Shown here one piece after another: positions 9,347 through 18,099 of a stretch of DNA of 64,000 bases. Position 1 is the stretch's first letter. Each line of letters begins with the position of its first letter. The translations under genes and the position numbers were made by a program. The notes under the pieces are model-generated. The model saw only the letters and a program-made list of their open reading frames with translations, had not been told where the DNA came from and ran no database searches. Origin of the DNA: Lachnoclostridium phytofermentans ISDg (GTDB lineage Bacteria > Bacillota > Clostridia > Lachnospirales > Lachnospiraceae); the NCBI RefSeq assembly GCF_000018685.1, contig NC_010001.1, positions 3,178,001 through 3,242,000 of the forward strand. Direction: 5' to 3'.

Positions 9347-10594
9347 CTATTCTATAATAACGTCCGAGACATGGTTGTCTGGAAATACCGCAATATAGGT
9401 CTTTCCAGGATTTATTATAAGTTCTTCTCCACTTTTATTATAATATCTCATAAAACGAGTACTTTCGTTCTTTTTCCATGTAATTGGTATATAACTTCCA
9501 TTGGTGAAGTAATATCCTTCTCCAGTTGCATCTTCAATATCCATCGTCTGATATCCATTTTTATCGATATTCCATTCTTTCACAAATTGAACAATCAGAT
9601 TTTTATAGGTTAATTGGTTGCTTGTATTTGCATCAATATGTTTATCATCATATTGGTATCTTAGATATTCTTTCGTATTAGTATCATATATAAAATACGG
9701 CTTTGCTATAGAAGAGAATTTCAGAGTGACTTTACTCGCCAAACTACCTCCGAATAAGTCCTTATCGCTATCATTAAATTGATAGTGACCTTCAAAACCT
9801 TCCTCATAGGTTGTACGATACTTCCCTTTTTCTAGAGCACGCTCTATACCATCTAATGACAAAAATGCATTATGTGGTGCTTTAATACTCTTGTCTCGAT
9901 AAAAAGAATTTACTCCGGCACCATCCATACCACTGATGGTATCAATTCCAAGTTTCTTTATCTTTTTAACTGCATAAGAAGTCTGTCCATAGCGCACAAA
10001 GATTGCATCATATTCATCTGCAAAACTTACATAATAATGTCTTGCACTTCTTACACTTCCAATACGCTCTGCGGTCTTAGACGACTTATCAATCCCTTCG
10101 AAGATTCCCATTAGTCTTGTAATCCCACCTTCCACAAGCGCTTCATACAAAATAGATGCATCCCCGATTCCACTCTGTGGATTTGCAACCTTAATATTAT
10201 TTAACATAACAGCAAAAGGACGTTGGTTTGCAATTTCTTCCTCAACCCAAAGCCCTGTTAATTTACTGATTGCTTGACCTTCTCTATTCACTTCAGGAGT
10301 TATGATAGGTGTAGCTGTTGGCTCTATAACTTCCGTTGGTGCTACGGTTGGTTGGATAATAAACGAATTATCCTTTTGTGAATTCTTCTTACACCCAGTT
10401 GCCAAAGCACACAGAAAAAGAAGACCAAGTAGATAGCCTACTTTTCTCTTGTGTTTGAAAGAATGAAGTTCTTTCACTCTTGAAAACGTGCCTCTATGCA
10501 GGCTGGATATTTGTGCCGAGGATGACGCAGGCTCAAATATCCGTGTGAAAGAACTTCGTTCTTTCACGCTATTACAGTCAGTTTGTTTCGTCAT
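9347..10594 (-). CDS. DUF3048 domain lipoprotein (YerB-like)
   Basis: The mature part carries the DUF3048 pattern: LTGLWVEEEIANQRPFAVMLNN, IGDASILYEALVEGGITRLMG, and RSARHYYV, continuing to the C-terminal PGKTYIAVFPD. A lipobox (LCALATGC) predicts a lipid-anchored extracytoplasmic protein. The lipobox lies about 65 residues from the start given (10594), which is far too long for a signal peptide. The extra N-terminus is encoded by a palindromic repeat element (10453-10567). A GTG at 10477 would give a normal signal peptide but lacks a good ribosome-binding site, so the true start is uncertain. Function of the family is unknown. Confidence 0.85.
   Translation of the reverse strand: MTKQTDCNSVKERSSFTRIFEPASSSAQISSLHRGTFSRVKELHSFKHKRKVGYLLGLLFLCALATGCKKNSQKDNSFIIQPTVAPTEVIEPTATPIITPEVNREGQAISKLTGLWVEEEIANQRPFAVMLNNIKVANPQSGIGDASILYEALVEGGITRLMGIFEGIDKSSKTAERIGSVRSARHYYVSFADEYDAIFVRYGQTSYAVKKIKKLGIDTISGMDGAGVNSFYRDKSIKAPHNAFLSLDGIERALEKGKYRTTYEEGFEGHYQFNDSDKDLFGGSLASKVTLKFSSIAKPYFIYDTNTKEYLRYQYDDKHIDANTSNQLTYKNLIVQFVKEWNIDKNGYQTMDIEDATGEGYYFTNGSYIPITWKKNESTRFMRYYNKSGEELIINPGKTYIAVFPDNHVSDVIIE
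10453..10567. repeat. Palindromic repeat element (family B) at the 5' end of the DUF3048 gene
   Basis: About 115 bp is bounded on both sides by short palindromes of the form GTGAAAGAAC...GTTCTTTCAC (10545-10567 and, degenerate, 10453-10476). Between them is an internal inverted repeat with 9-bp arms (GGATATTTG / CAAATATCC). A shortened copy with the same ends (TGAAAAC.TGCCT ... GTGTGAAAGAA) occurs at about 63475-63525. Confidence 0.7.
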
Positions 10595-10710
10595 ATTTAC
10601 ATCCATTCTGACGCTAACGCGCCCTTTTTATAACTATGCCAACTTATTTTCTAACTGTCTTCACTAATTGCCAAACTTCTGCATGAGAAGATAGTGTTTT
10701 ATAAACTTAT

Positions 10711-11208
10711 TTAACGGCTAAGATGAATACGATCAAGTATTGCTCGCTGTCGTTCTTCCATTACTTCGCGCTCTTCCTCTTCCATATGGTCGTAACCACA
10801 AAGATGAAGCATACTATGAGCTATTAAAAATCCTAATTCCCTTTTTTCACTGTGCCCGAATTCCTTCGCCTGACTAAAAACTTTATCCACAGATACAATA
10901 ATATCCCCTAACATTAGCTCTCCAGAATCAGGATGAAAGCAATCCTCTTGTTCTTCTTCCACATGCTCAAAATCAGAAGGTTCGTTAAATTCTACCATAG
11001 GAAAGGATAAGACATCCGTAGGAGCGTCAATCTCTCGATATTCCTTATTAATCTCTTTGATTTCCTCATTGTTCGTTAGAACTACATTAATTTCAGTTTC
11101 ATAGGGACATTCCTCATAATCAAGTGCTGCCTCAATTACTTCCTTTATCAATACTTCTTCATTAAAATCAAAATTCACTTCTGTTTCTTTTTCTATATGA
11201 ATCGTCAT
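10711..11208 (-). CDS. ybeY: Endoribonuclease YbeY (rRNA maturation factor)
   Basis: YbeY is a zinc-dependent single-strand RNase needed for 16S rRNA 3'-end maturation and ribosome quality control. The zinc motif H-x3-H-x5-H is present in HSMLHLCGYDH near the C-terminus, with the family TDVLSFPM segment before it. The open frame has an upstream in-frame ATG, but GGGAG precedes the ATG at 11208 (MTIHIEKE), so I use that start (165 aa). It ends the yqfC-yqfD-phoH-HD-ybeY cluster, the same order as in Bacillus. Confidence 0.95.
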   Translation of the reverse strand: MTIHIEKETEVNFDFNEEVLIKEVIEAALDYEECPYETEINVVLTNNEEIKEINKEYREIDAPTDVLSFPMVEFNEPSDFEHVEEEQEDCFHPDSGELMLGDIIVSVDKVFSQAKEFGHSEKRELGFLIAHSMLHLCGYDHMEEEEREVMEERQRAILDRIHLSR

Positions 11209-11246
11209 ATTAACTCCCATCTGCGTTCTTTAGCATACACCTTTAA

Positions 11247-12614
11247 TCAAGAATTTAAAATATAATCTATATTGCTAATATAGAATTCCTTCAATTTATG
11301 AAAATCCTTTATTGAGATACCACTTTCATCTAAAGTACCTTTATTCATTCGAATGGAAAATGTGTTTTCAATTACCTTTTCCGCAGTAATGCTTGTCTCA
11401 CCCGAATTTTTTAAATATAAAATCGTTGAGAAAATATTATCGGAAAGCATTACAATAGCTGCCTCTTTTGTCTTTGGCAGTTCTACTTTAAAGTTATGTT
11501 GGCGTATCAAATCGCTTACTTCTTTTGGTAGTTTATACTGACTTGCAAGCTCTTCTCCATTTTTCACATAATCCGGACCAAGAAGTCGTCCAACTTCATG
11601 ATACAAACCTCCTGCATAAGCGATATCTTCTTTTGCCCCAATATATCCTGCAGCTCTTTGCGATAGATGCGCAATTGAGTTGGAATGATGATATAATTTA
11701 GGTGATTCCTCCTCTAACCGTCTCATTAATGGGAATCGTAGGTTTGTTACTTCTTGTACCGTAAAACATGATTTATTACCATCCTGTAGCAAGAAGTCCC
11801 CTTCGAATGCTAATGTGGTTAAGTCATTGTTATCTTCTTTTGAAAGTCCCTCATTTACTAGTTCTAAACTTGTAGCAAACTCTTCTTGATCTTTCGTCTG
11901 TGGAAAAGTAGAGCTTTTCTTTTTAGAAGAAAATACTTTTGCTATACTGCCAGATAAAAAGCTTAACAAAAGAATCAGAAAAACACAAGCATAATAAATA
12001 ATATTTTTTTTCGTTAGTAACTTGTCCAAGGTAAAATCACTCTGAATTACTAACATGGTTATGAATAATGACAACGTTACTAAGAGTGCATATAGAAAGG
12101 ATATCCATCTTGTTAAGTATCTTGCAAGAAAACATATAATGAAAGAAAGTACCAAAGGTAACAATTGTACCTCATATGTAATATTTCCATAATAAGTAAA
12201 CATAATCATGCCAAATGATAATAATAACGCAAGATTCGTGTCTACAAACATTGCAAGTAACGCAATTCCTAAAATCCAAACTGGAAATTCTAAGATATCT
12301 AGATTTACTAAAAAATTTGGAATCAGCGGTATTAATACACTACCTACCGTAATCAAATAACAAAAACTAATGAGCCACCAAGAATACCTTTTTCTTAGTA
12401 TATTTTTTTTATTTTGATAGAGATAGAAACCAGCAACAAAATTCATAACGATGGTATAAACAGAATACTTCAAAAGTTCTAAAAAACTGCTTTCATATAA
12501 TAAACCAAACGAAAGCGTTAAAGCAAGGGAGGTTAAAAGCAAGGTTACAGCGGTTAATACTAATCGAATAGAGGGAATCTCCTCCAATGTTATATCCTGT
12601 TCTTTTGTCTCCAT
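11247..12614 (-). CDS. Seven-TM HD-domain protein, reduced YqfF/PgpH homologue
   Basis: At 455 aa it has about seven membrane segments (residues about 16-228), then a linker and a cytoplasmic HD-like domain. Position between phoH and ybeY matches yqfF (pgpH), the c-di-AMP phosphodiesterase of Bacillus/Listeria, which is about 700 aa and has a large extracellular domain. That extracellular domain is absent here. In the HD domain, YHHSNSIAHL is kept, but the expected HD is HE (GGLYHEVGRLL), the usual SHVKDG segment is missing, and the late EAAIVMLSD is retained. Catalysis may therefore be weak or lost. Confidence 0.8.
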   Translation of the reverse strand: METKEQDITLEEIPSIRLVLTAVTLLLTSLALTLSFGLLYESSFLELLKYSVYTIVMNFVAGFYLYQNKKNILRKRYSWWLISFCYLITVGSVLIPLIPNFLVNLDILEFPVWILGIALLAMFVDTNLALLLSFGMIMFTYYGNITYEVQLLPLVLSFIICFLARYLTRWISFLYALLVTLSLFITMLVIQSDFTLDKLLTKKNIIYYACVFLILLLSFLSGSIAKVFSSKKKSSTFPQTKDQEEFATSLELVNEGLSKEDNNDLTTLAFEGDFLLQDGNKSCFTVQEVTNLRFPLMRRLEEESPKLYHHSNSIAHLSQRAAGYIGAKEDIAYAGGLYHEVGRLLGPDYVKNGEELASQYKLPKEVSDLIRQHNFKVELPKTKEAAIVMLSDNIFSTILYLKNSGETSITAEKVIENTFSIRMNKGTLDESGISIKDFHKLKEFYISNIDYILNS

Positions 12615-12645
12615 GCAATCCTCCCCTTCTGCCTATCGTATCTTA

Positions 12646-13701
12646 TTATTTCTTCTTAATTGTAGCTCTTCTTGTACGTTTTTTCTTATCAATCTCAGTT
12701 ATCTTCACACCTCGGTTGTCAGTAGTATTCCCACCTCGGTTGTCATTTCTTTTCTCAAATTCATCATATGCTTTTACAATCTTTTGTACCAATGGATGAC
12801 GAACAACATCCTGACTGGTTAAATAGGAAAATCCAATATCATCAATCTTTCCTAGCACTTTCATAGCTACATCAAGGCCAGATGCCTGCCCTGATGGTAA
12901 ATCCTTTTGAGTAAGGTCACCAGTTATAATTACTTTAGATCCAAACCCAATTCTTGTTAAGAACATTTTCATCTGAGCTGGAGTCGTATTCTGGGCCTCA
13001 TCTAAGATGATAAAAGCGTTGTCTAACGTACGCCCTCTCATATAAGCTAATGGCGCTACTTCAATCAAACCTTTTTCGGTATTTCTTAAATAGCTTTCAG
13101 GTCCCATAATCTGATACAATGCATCATACAAAGGTCTAAGATAAGGGTCAACTTTACTTTGCAAATCACCTGGTAAGAAGCCCAATTTTTCTCCAGCTTC
13201 AATTGCAGGTCTAGTCAAGATAATTTTACTAACTTCATCATTCTTAAATGCATTAATCCCCATTGCCATCGCAAGATAAGTCTTTCCAGTACCCGCTGGG
13301 CCGATACCAAACACTATCATCTTCTTTCGAATCTGATCTACATATGCTTTTTGGCCTAGGGTTTTTGGTTTGATTGGTTTACCATTAATAGTATGACAAA
13401 TCAAATCTTTATCGATTTCAACTAGCATATCCTCTTTATTCTCAAATCCCAAGGAAAGTGCATAGTTTACATTTTGTTCTGTAATTGTATTTCCTCTTTT
13501 TGAAAGTTCTAGTAACTTCAAAAATACACTTTTAGCTTTATTCACACTATCATTATCGCCAATGACTTTTAGCTCGTTGTTTCTTGTGATTATGGTCACG
13601 TTTAATGTTTTTTCGATAATTTTTGCATAAGCATCGAATTGACCAAAGATATTTTGTGTGTGCTCCATTGGTATATTAATTATTGTCTCCACTATGCTCA
13701 T
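12646..13701 (-). CDS. phoH: PhoH family ATPase
   Basis: PhoH-like proteins are P-loop ATPases linked to RNA metabolism. The 351-aa protein has an N-terminal KH-like segment (residues about 15-65), Walker A GPAGTGKT near residue 135, and Walker B FIILDEAQN further on. The C-terminal tail is very basic (KKKRTRRATIKKK), compatible with RNA binding. The start overlaps the end of yqfD by 26 bp, and GGAGGGTG lies about 10 nt upstream of the ATG. Its neighbours yqfD and ybeY support a place in the RNA/sporulation cluster. Confidence 0.95.
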   Translation of the reverse strand: MSIVETIINIPMEHTQNIFGQFDAYAKIIEKTLNVTIITRNNELKVIGDNDSVNKAKSVFLKLLELSKRGNTITEQNVNYALSLGFENKEDMLVEIDKDLICHTINGKPIKPKTLGQKAYVDQIRKKMIVFGIGPAGTGKTYLAMAMGINAFKNDEVSKIILTRPAIEAGEKLGFLPGDLQSKVDPYLRPLYDALYQIMGPESYLRNTEKGLIEVAPLAYMRGRTLDNAFIILDEAQNTTPAQMKMFLTRIGFGSKVIITGDLTQKDLPSGQASGLDVAMKVLGKIDDIGFSYLTSQDVVRHPLVQKIVKAYDEFEKRNDNRGGNTTDNRGVKITEIDKKKRTRRATIKKK

Positions 13702-14980
13702 CCGATTCTAACACCCTCCACTCGCTGTCATTGATTGGGCTATAATCCCACGCAGGCTCTTCCACAACAATTTTACCTGCACTTTTGCATGTACCGTTTT
13801 CCACTTTTACCTCTACTCTCTGTTCTAAAATAATAACACCTTGGTTAGTCAATTTTTCTAAATAACGAAGCAGTCGCTTATTTGCTAATGTGGTCGCTTC
13901 TGTTTCCGAAAAGATTGCTTCTTCTATATTGTACTCAGAAATCGTGGTTTTCATAAAACTAATTGGAAGATAAAAATTCCTTACTAATTTTAAGGTACTA
14001 GCTTCCGTAATTATATCATAGTTAGTATAGGAATTTCTAGGCATATGGGAAAATATTTTTTTACCGAACAAGGTAATGGAATAACCATTTTTTTTATGAT
14101 TCGTATACACCGGATAAGTATATTTTAAAGGAAAGGAATCTTCATACTCAAAATATGTACGTAGACTAATATCTCCATCCGCTAACACTGTTTTATTTTC
14201 AACCAAGGTTTCCCCATCTCTAATTACTGGAACTACACCAGAAATTAGGATATCGCCTTTTTTTACAACACTGCCAAGTTCCACTTTTGGTGTACCACTA
14301 CGAACTATGATATAATTCACAATTCCATCTTTCGTAGCGACCAGGTCCGCTGTACTTAACGAAGTTTTTTTTGTTTCAGAATTTAATTTTGGAAGTACTG
14401 TCTCAACGATACGAACAATCAATCTTGTTCCTTTAATCTCCGCCGACACCCAGCCGATATCTGAAAAGTCCCTACGGATATTTTCTTCGATCCTCGGACA
14501 TTCAATTGACTTAATCTTTACACCGCTGTATACTCCAGTTGTTTGTAAATACTCCATCAGTTGTTCTTCTGTATGCTTATATCCTCCTTCAATACTAATG
14601 TCCCAAATATAAAGAGACATGCTATATACCAAAGCGCAAAAAAGTAGTATACCTATATAATATATTTTGCGTCGTATAACATGTCTTAAAAAGAAAGGTA
14701 AACCATGTCGTTCTTTTATGTAGGGCACTGCTTTCGCCTTTCGTACCAGTGGTCTTAACTTACGATAGTCTTTTAATAGTATATAGCAATAGATGACATC
14801 TTCTTCATTTAATTGCTTTTTATTTTTACTTTCTCCGTAACTTAAGCCCCATAAAACAATGCCCTTCCCGCTGCATAAGTTTATCAAATGCTCTGGGGAA
14901 CCACCTGCCATCATTATATATAAGTATCCTCTTAACCAACGAATCAACCGTTTCAGCAAATATATCACCATACCTTTCAT
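13676..14980 (-). CDS. yqfD: Sporulation protein YqfD
   Basis: YqfD is a sigma-E-dependent mother-cell membrane protein needed for efficient sporulation in Bacillus. This 434-aa homologue has the characteristic N-terminus (RLIRWLRGYLYIMMAGGSPEHLINLC), one membrane segment near residues 105-125, and an extracytoplasmic domain containing VKKGDILISGVVPV. It starts 16 bp after yqfC and overlaps phoH. The exact start is uncertain because ATG, a second ATG and a GTG lie close together with only a weak ribosome-binding site. Confidence 0.93.
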   Translation of the reverse strand: MKGMVIYLLKRLIRWLRGYLYIMMAGGSPEHLINLCSGKGIVLWGLSYGESKNKKQLNEEDVIYCYILLKDYRKLRPLVRKAKAVPYIKERHGLPFFLRHVIRRKIYYIGILLFCALVYSMSLYIWDISIEGGYKHTEEQLMEYLQTTGVYSGVKIKSIECPRIEENIRRDFSDIGWVSAEIKGTRLIVRIVETVLPKLNSETKKTSLSTADLVATKDGIVNYIIVRSGTPKVELGSVVKKGDILISGVVPVIRDGETLVENKTVLADGDISLRTYFEYEDSFPLKYTYPVYTNHKKNGYSITLFGKKIFSHMPRNSYTNYDIITEASTLKLVRNFYLPISFMKTTISEYNIEEAIFSETEATTLANKRLLRYLEKLTNQGVIILEQRVEVKVENGTCKSAGKIVVEEPAWDYSPINDSEWRVLESDEHSGDNN

Positions 14981-14996
14981 ACCGTATTACTTAAGT

Positions 14997-15380
14997 TTAT
15001 GCACCTTGTTGGTAATATACGCTATGAATGATACCAGTAACCTTCAATTCTTCCTTCGTATAATATGTAATCTTTAGATTCTTCCCTTCAATACATAGAT
15101 TGCATATTTTCGTAGATATTTTAATCTTTTCACCTGTGTACTCCATTATCTTTCTATGGTTTTCAATACTAATGGAATTCCTTCCGTTGATTGTTACAAT
15201 CGGTGCACCAGCTATAATATCCGGTGGTAGCATTAGGTTCTGAGATATGATTTCCAGATAACTAATACGTTCTGCTTTTCGTTCTTTCTCTTTTTGTTTG
15301 CATAAATCATAGAGCTCTTTATTTGCTTTGCCTTTATATTTATCATGATTAGATTTCACGGGTTTATCTCTAAAAAACAT
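14997..15380 (-). CDS. yqfC: Sporulation protein YqfC
   Basis: This small sporulation protein precedes yqfD as in Bacillus. GGGAGGT sits 5 nt before the ATG at 15380 (MFFRDKPVK), so the upstream in-frame ATG is not used, giving 127 aa. The N-terminus is basic; the body contains the family pattern LPPDIIAGAPIVTINGRNSISIENHR and ends in short beta strands (LKITYYTKEELKVTGII). Family members are probably peripheral and of unknown mechanism. It begins the yqfC-yqfD-phoH-HD-ybeY cluster. Confidence 0.92.
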   Translation of the reverse strand: MFFRDKPVKSNHDKYKGKANKELYDLCKQKEKERKAERISYLEIISQNLMLPPDIIAGAPIVTINGRNSISIENHRKIMEYTGEKIKISTKICNLCIEGKNLKITYYTKEELKVTGIIHSVYYQQGA

Positions 15381-15401
15381 GCCATACCTCCCTAAAAACA
15401 C

Positions 15402-15739
15402 TTACGTTCACTATAAGATATGAATATGCTGCTTGTTAGTATTCGTTACGTTTAGGACGATTTTAAATGGCATAGGCACTTGTCTAGGCAATACGCTTCA
15501 CCTTACCAAATCAAAAAGGTAAGTACATATGCCTAGGGAGTTCTTATTTTGTAGAGTTGCTTATAACGTAATTTCATATCTAAAAAATAGCTTATGTACT
15601 TAATATTTTCCAATCTTAAGTACATAAGCTACTATTATTTTACCTAATATTTTTTACCTAATATTTTTTACCTAATATTATTCCCAAGGTCATCACAAAA
15701 CTTTTGACTCTAATCCATAACTAAATATAATGAACCTAT
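15402..15739. other. Intergenic region with a nested hairpin upstream of yqfC and the PII-gene terminator
   Basis: Between yqfC and the PII-like gene, about 15480-15541 holds a nested inverted repeat on the yqfC leader side: outer arms CTAGGCA / TGCCTAG, inner arms CTTACC / GGTAAG. About 15637-15682 has three copies of a TACCTAATATTTTTT unit. The PII-gene terminator (15583-15634) lies between them. No ORF is supported. Confidence 0.5.
15583..15634 (-). terminator. Intrinsic terminator of the DUF1538-PII unit
   Basis: Perfect arms of about 16 bp (TAGCTTATGTACTTAA / TTAAGTACATAAGCTA) with an 11-nt loop are followed on the minus strand by TTTTTT. It lies about 105 bp past the PII-like stop. Confidence 0.85.
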
Positions 15740-16405
15740 CTAATATAAACCAAAAGTTTTTGAAACATCTAATACAAATAATACTCCCTTACCTGGATCC
15801 TCAATCTGTAGACATTCACTGATTGATTTCACAATTGCATCCGTTATACTTTCCTCTGAAAGAATAAGTACAATTTCTTTTTCCGGTTCAATATCCATAT
15901 TGAATAATTTTTGTGTTTCATGGATTCCTGAACCTCTGGCATTAATTATGGTTCCACCTTTGGAACCAGCTTTTTGTGCTGCTTCTATAACATCTTCAGC
16001 TTTACCTTTTTCAACCACTGTGAAAATCGAATTATACATTGTTTTTTCTACACCCACTCTTTCTCTATCTTTCTTATAGATACAGCCTCTCGAACTTATA
16101 AAATTAGCAACATCCATGGTAAAAGCAATACCATGACGTGGCTTATGAAATTCAAATTCTGTGCTGATGGTTTCAGCAGCATTTCGTATCACTGATTTTT
16201 CTCCAACTGTAAGAATGATTTCTTTACGAATATCATTTATCTCTAAAAATTCTAATATACGGTTTTTAATTGTACCATACCCAAGAAAAACGGTGCAACC
16301 TGTTATCCCCTGTTGCTTTGCAATTTTCATTACCTTCCCTGCTTGACCATGATTCACAATCATACAAAGGAGCTCGTAATGTTTATTTAAACTTGCATCA
16401 TCCAT
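15740..16405 (-). CDS. Tandem-domain PII-like regulatory protein
   Basis: The 221-aa protein is a duplication of a PII/GlnB-like domain. Both halves share the fold pattern: Met-Ile/Val start strand, GKA-type helix, GxxGGTI/GITGCTV strand, and IILTVGEKS / IVLILSEES strands. The halves are about residues 8-100 and 118-215. The canonical uridylylation tyrosine loop is not evident, so it is not classical GlnB. Its start overlaps the end of the DUF1538 membrane-protein gene by 8 bp, implying translational coupling and a physical or regulatory partnership, as with PII proteins that gate transporters. The ligand is unknown. Confidence 0.8.
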   Translation of the reverse strand: MDDASLNKHYELLCMIVNHGQAGKVMKIAKQQGITGCTVFLGYGTIKNRILEFLEINDIRKEIILTVGEKSVIRNAAETISTEFEFHKPRHGIAFTMDVANFISSRGCIYKKDRERVGVEKTMYNSIFTVVEKGKAEDVIEAAQKAGSKGGTIINARGSGIHETQKLFNMDIEPEKEIVLILSEESITDAIVKSISECLQIEDPGKGVLFVLDVSKTFGLY

Positions 16406-17888
16406 CTACATTAATTCCTTTCTTTTTTGAGTATATCTTATATAAAATACCAAGGATTTGTAAAGCAATTAAAGGTGTTAATGCCACCAATGCAATAACT
16501 CCAAATCCATCAATTAATACATCGGCATGATCAACTGCATCTGCTGCACCTTGAGTGAATGCTAAGATAAAGGTCGCTGTCATCGGACCAGATGCAACAC
16601 CACCAGAGTCAAATGCAATACCAACAAATAATTTTGGTGTAAAAAATGTCATAATACAAGCTATTATATATCCTGGTAGCAAATAATGCCACAACTTTAT
16701 TTCTGGTATTAAGATTCGAATTACAGAAAGTGCTACCGCACCACCAACACCAATACATAAGAACATTAGCACAGTTTTTCTCTTAACAAAACCACTTGTG
16801 ACTGTTTCTATCTGACGATTTAATACATATACCGCAGGTTCCGCTAAAATCGTAACAAGACCAAGTACAAATCCAACTATTACAATAATGCTCTTATTTT
16901 CTAAAGATGCAAGCTCATATCCAACTACTTTACCAACTTCCATAAAACCTGCATTCACACCAACTAGGAAAATAACTAATCCTAAAAAGGTATAAAAGAT
17001 TCCTTTGAAAATCTTATGCAGTGATCTTCTTGGTAATTTAAATGAAATGATCTGAAATAATACAAATATAATTACAATTGGCAGAAGTGCAATTATTACT
17101 TCTTTTGCTAGTGTAGGAAAAGCTTCAAAGAACGGACCTAAAAAGCTATGACTAATAACCTCTTCACTTTCAAGATTTGCTGTTATTTTATCTGTTTTTA
17201 CTAAAATACTCATAATCATTACCGATAGAATTGCTCCTGAAGAAGCAATTGCTACCAATCCGAAACTATCTTTTTCTGATGCTTTACTATCTTTCTTTAA
17301 AGAAGAAACACCAAGGGCTAACGCTAATATAAATGGAACTGTTAATGCTCCGGTGGTAGCACCTGACGCATCAAAAGAAATTGCTAAGAACTCAGCAGAA
17401 GTAAAGAAAGATAACCCTAAGATTACCATATATATTACAATTAAAAGCTTATACAGTGGAATGTTATAGACAATACGAATCAAACCAAGGGCAAGCATTA
17501 CAGCGATTCCAATAGACACAACAATGAGAATTACTGACTTCGATATCAATCCCGAAGTTACAAATTCCACCTGACCTGCCATAATATGAAGGTCTGGTTC
17601 TGCTACTGATACAAAGAATCCAAGAAGTAATCCAGCAGCTGCAATGATCCAAATTTTTTTACTTTTTACAATTGCTGCTCCCATATGAGAACCTATCGGT
17701 GTTATTCCGATATCCACCCCCACAAGTAGTACAGCCAATCCTATTACAATAAGCAATCCTCCTAATAAAAATCTACCAAATACTATTGGTTCGAGAGGCG
17801 TTAATGTAAAATTGAGTAAAACAACAATTAGTGTAATAGGTAGAACCGAGAATAAAGCCTCCCTCATTTTTTCAACTAGCGCATTCAA
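16398..17888 (-). CDS. DUF1538 integral membrane protein (duplicated transporter-like)
   Basis: The protein has about 12 hydrophobic segments in two similar halves. The two halves repeat the motifs GVDIGITPIGSHMG / GVNAGFMEVGKVVG, SVAEPDLHIMAGQVEFVTSG / ILAEPAVYVLNRQIETVTSG, and AISFDASGATTGALTVPFI / GIAFDSGGVASGPMTATFI, the DUF1538 hallmark. The longest frame begins at 17942, but a TTG at 17888 with AAAGGAAG about 8 nt upstream is the better start (496 aa). It is cotranscribed and overlaps with a PII-like protein. The internal symmetry suggests a carrier or channel; the substrate is not known. Confidence 0.85.
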   Translation of the reverse strand: MNALVEKMREALFSVLPITLIVVLLNFTLTPLEPIVFGRFLLGGLLIVIGLAVLLVGVDIGITPIGSHMGAAIVKSKKIWIIAAAGLLLGFFVSVAEPDLHIMAGQVEFVTSGLISKSVILIVVSIGIAVMLALGLIRIVYNIPLYKLLIVIYMVILGLSFFTSAEFLAISFDASGATTGALTVPFILALALGVSSLKKDSKASEKDSFGLVAIASSGAILSVMIMSILVKTDKITANLESEEVISHSFLGPFFEAFPTLAKEVIIALLPIVIIFVLFQIISFKLPRRSLHKIFKGIFYTFLGLVIFLVGVNAGFMEVGKVVGYELASLENKSIIVIVGFVLGLVTILAEPAVYVLNRQIETVTSGFVKRKTVLMFLCIGVGGAVALSVIRILIPEIKLWHYLLPGYIIACIMTFFTPKLFVGIAFDSGGVASGPMTATFILAFTQGAADAVDHADVLIDGFGVIALVALTPLIALQILGILYKIYSKKKGINVDG

Positions 17889-17926
17889 TATTCTTTCACT
17901 TCCTTTCAAAAATTTAGAGCTCAAAT

Positions 17927-17968
17927 ACAAGAAAAAGTACACTTCATGAACTTTTCTATGTCATGAAT
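17927..17968. repeat. Dispersed palindrome, family A
   Basis: The sequence fits the family A pattern (CAAGAAAAAGTAC arm, then TTCATGAAC centre and CTTTTC arm), located in the leader just upstream of the DUF1538 gene. Confidence 0.65.
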
Positions 17969-18003
17969 AATTTGTAAGCCTCCTAACAATCCAAATCAGA
18001 TTG

Positions 18004-18090
18004 CAAGGGGGCTTAGTGTCACCACAAGAAAGGCAATTTCTGTCTCCAAGGGGGGCTTAATATCACCACATGAAAGGCAACTTCTGTCTC
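18004..18090 (-). repeat. Tandem 43/44-nt repeat in the leader of the DUF1538-PII unit
   Basis: Two head-to-tail copies (18047-18090 and 18004-18046) differ by four substitutions and one indel. As RNA, each contains two small hairpins: AGAA(A/G)-TTGCC-TTTC and GUG-GUGA-CAC (or UAU), the latter with a GNRA-type loop, followed by AAGCCCCC. Several differences convert G-C to G-U and keep pairing. The repeat begins about 10 nt after a TATAAT box, so it would form the 5' end of the transcript. Confidence 0.6.
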
Positions 18091-18099
18091 TATATGCTT

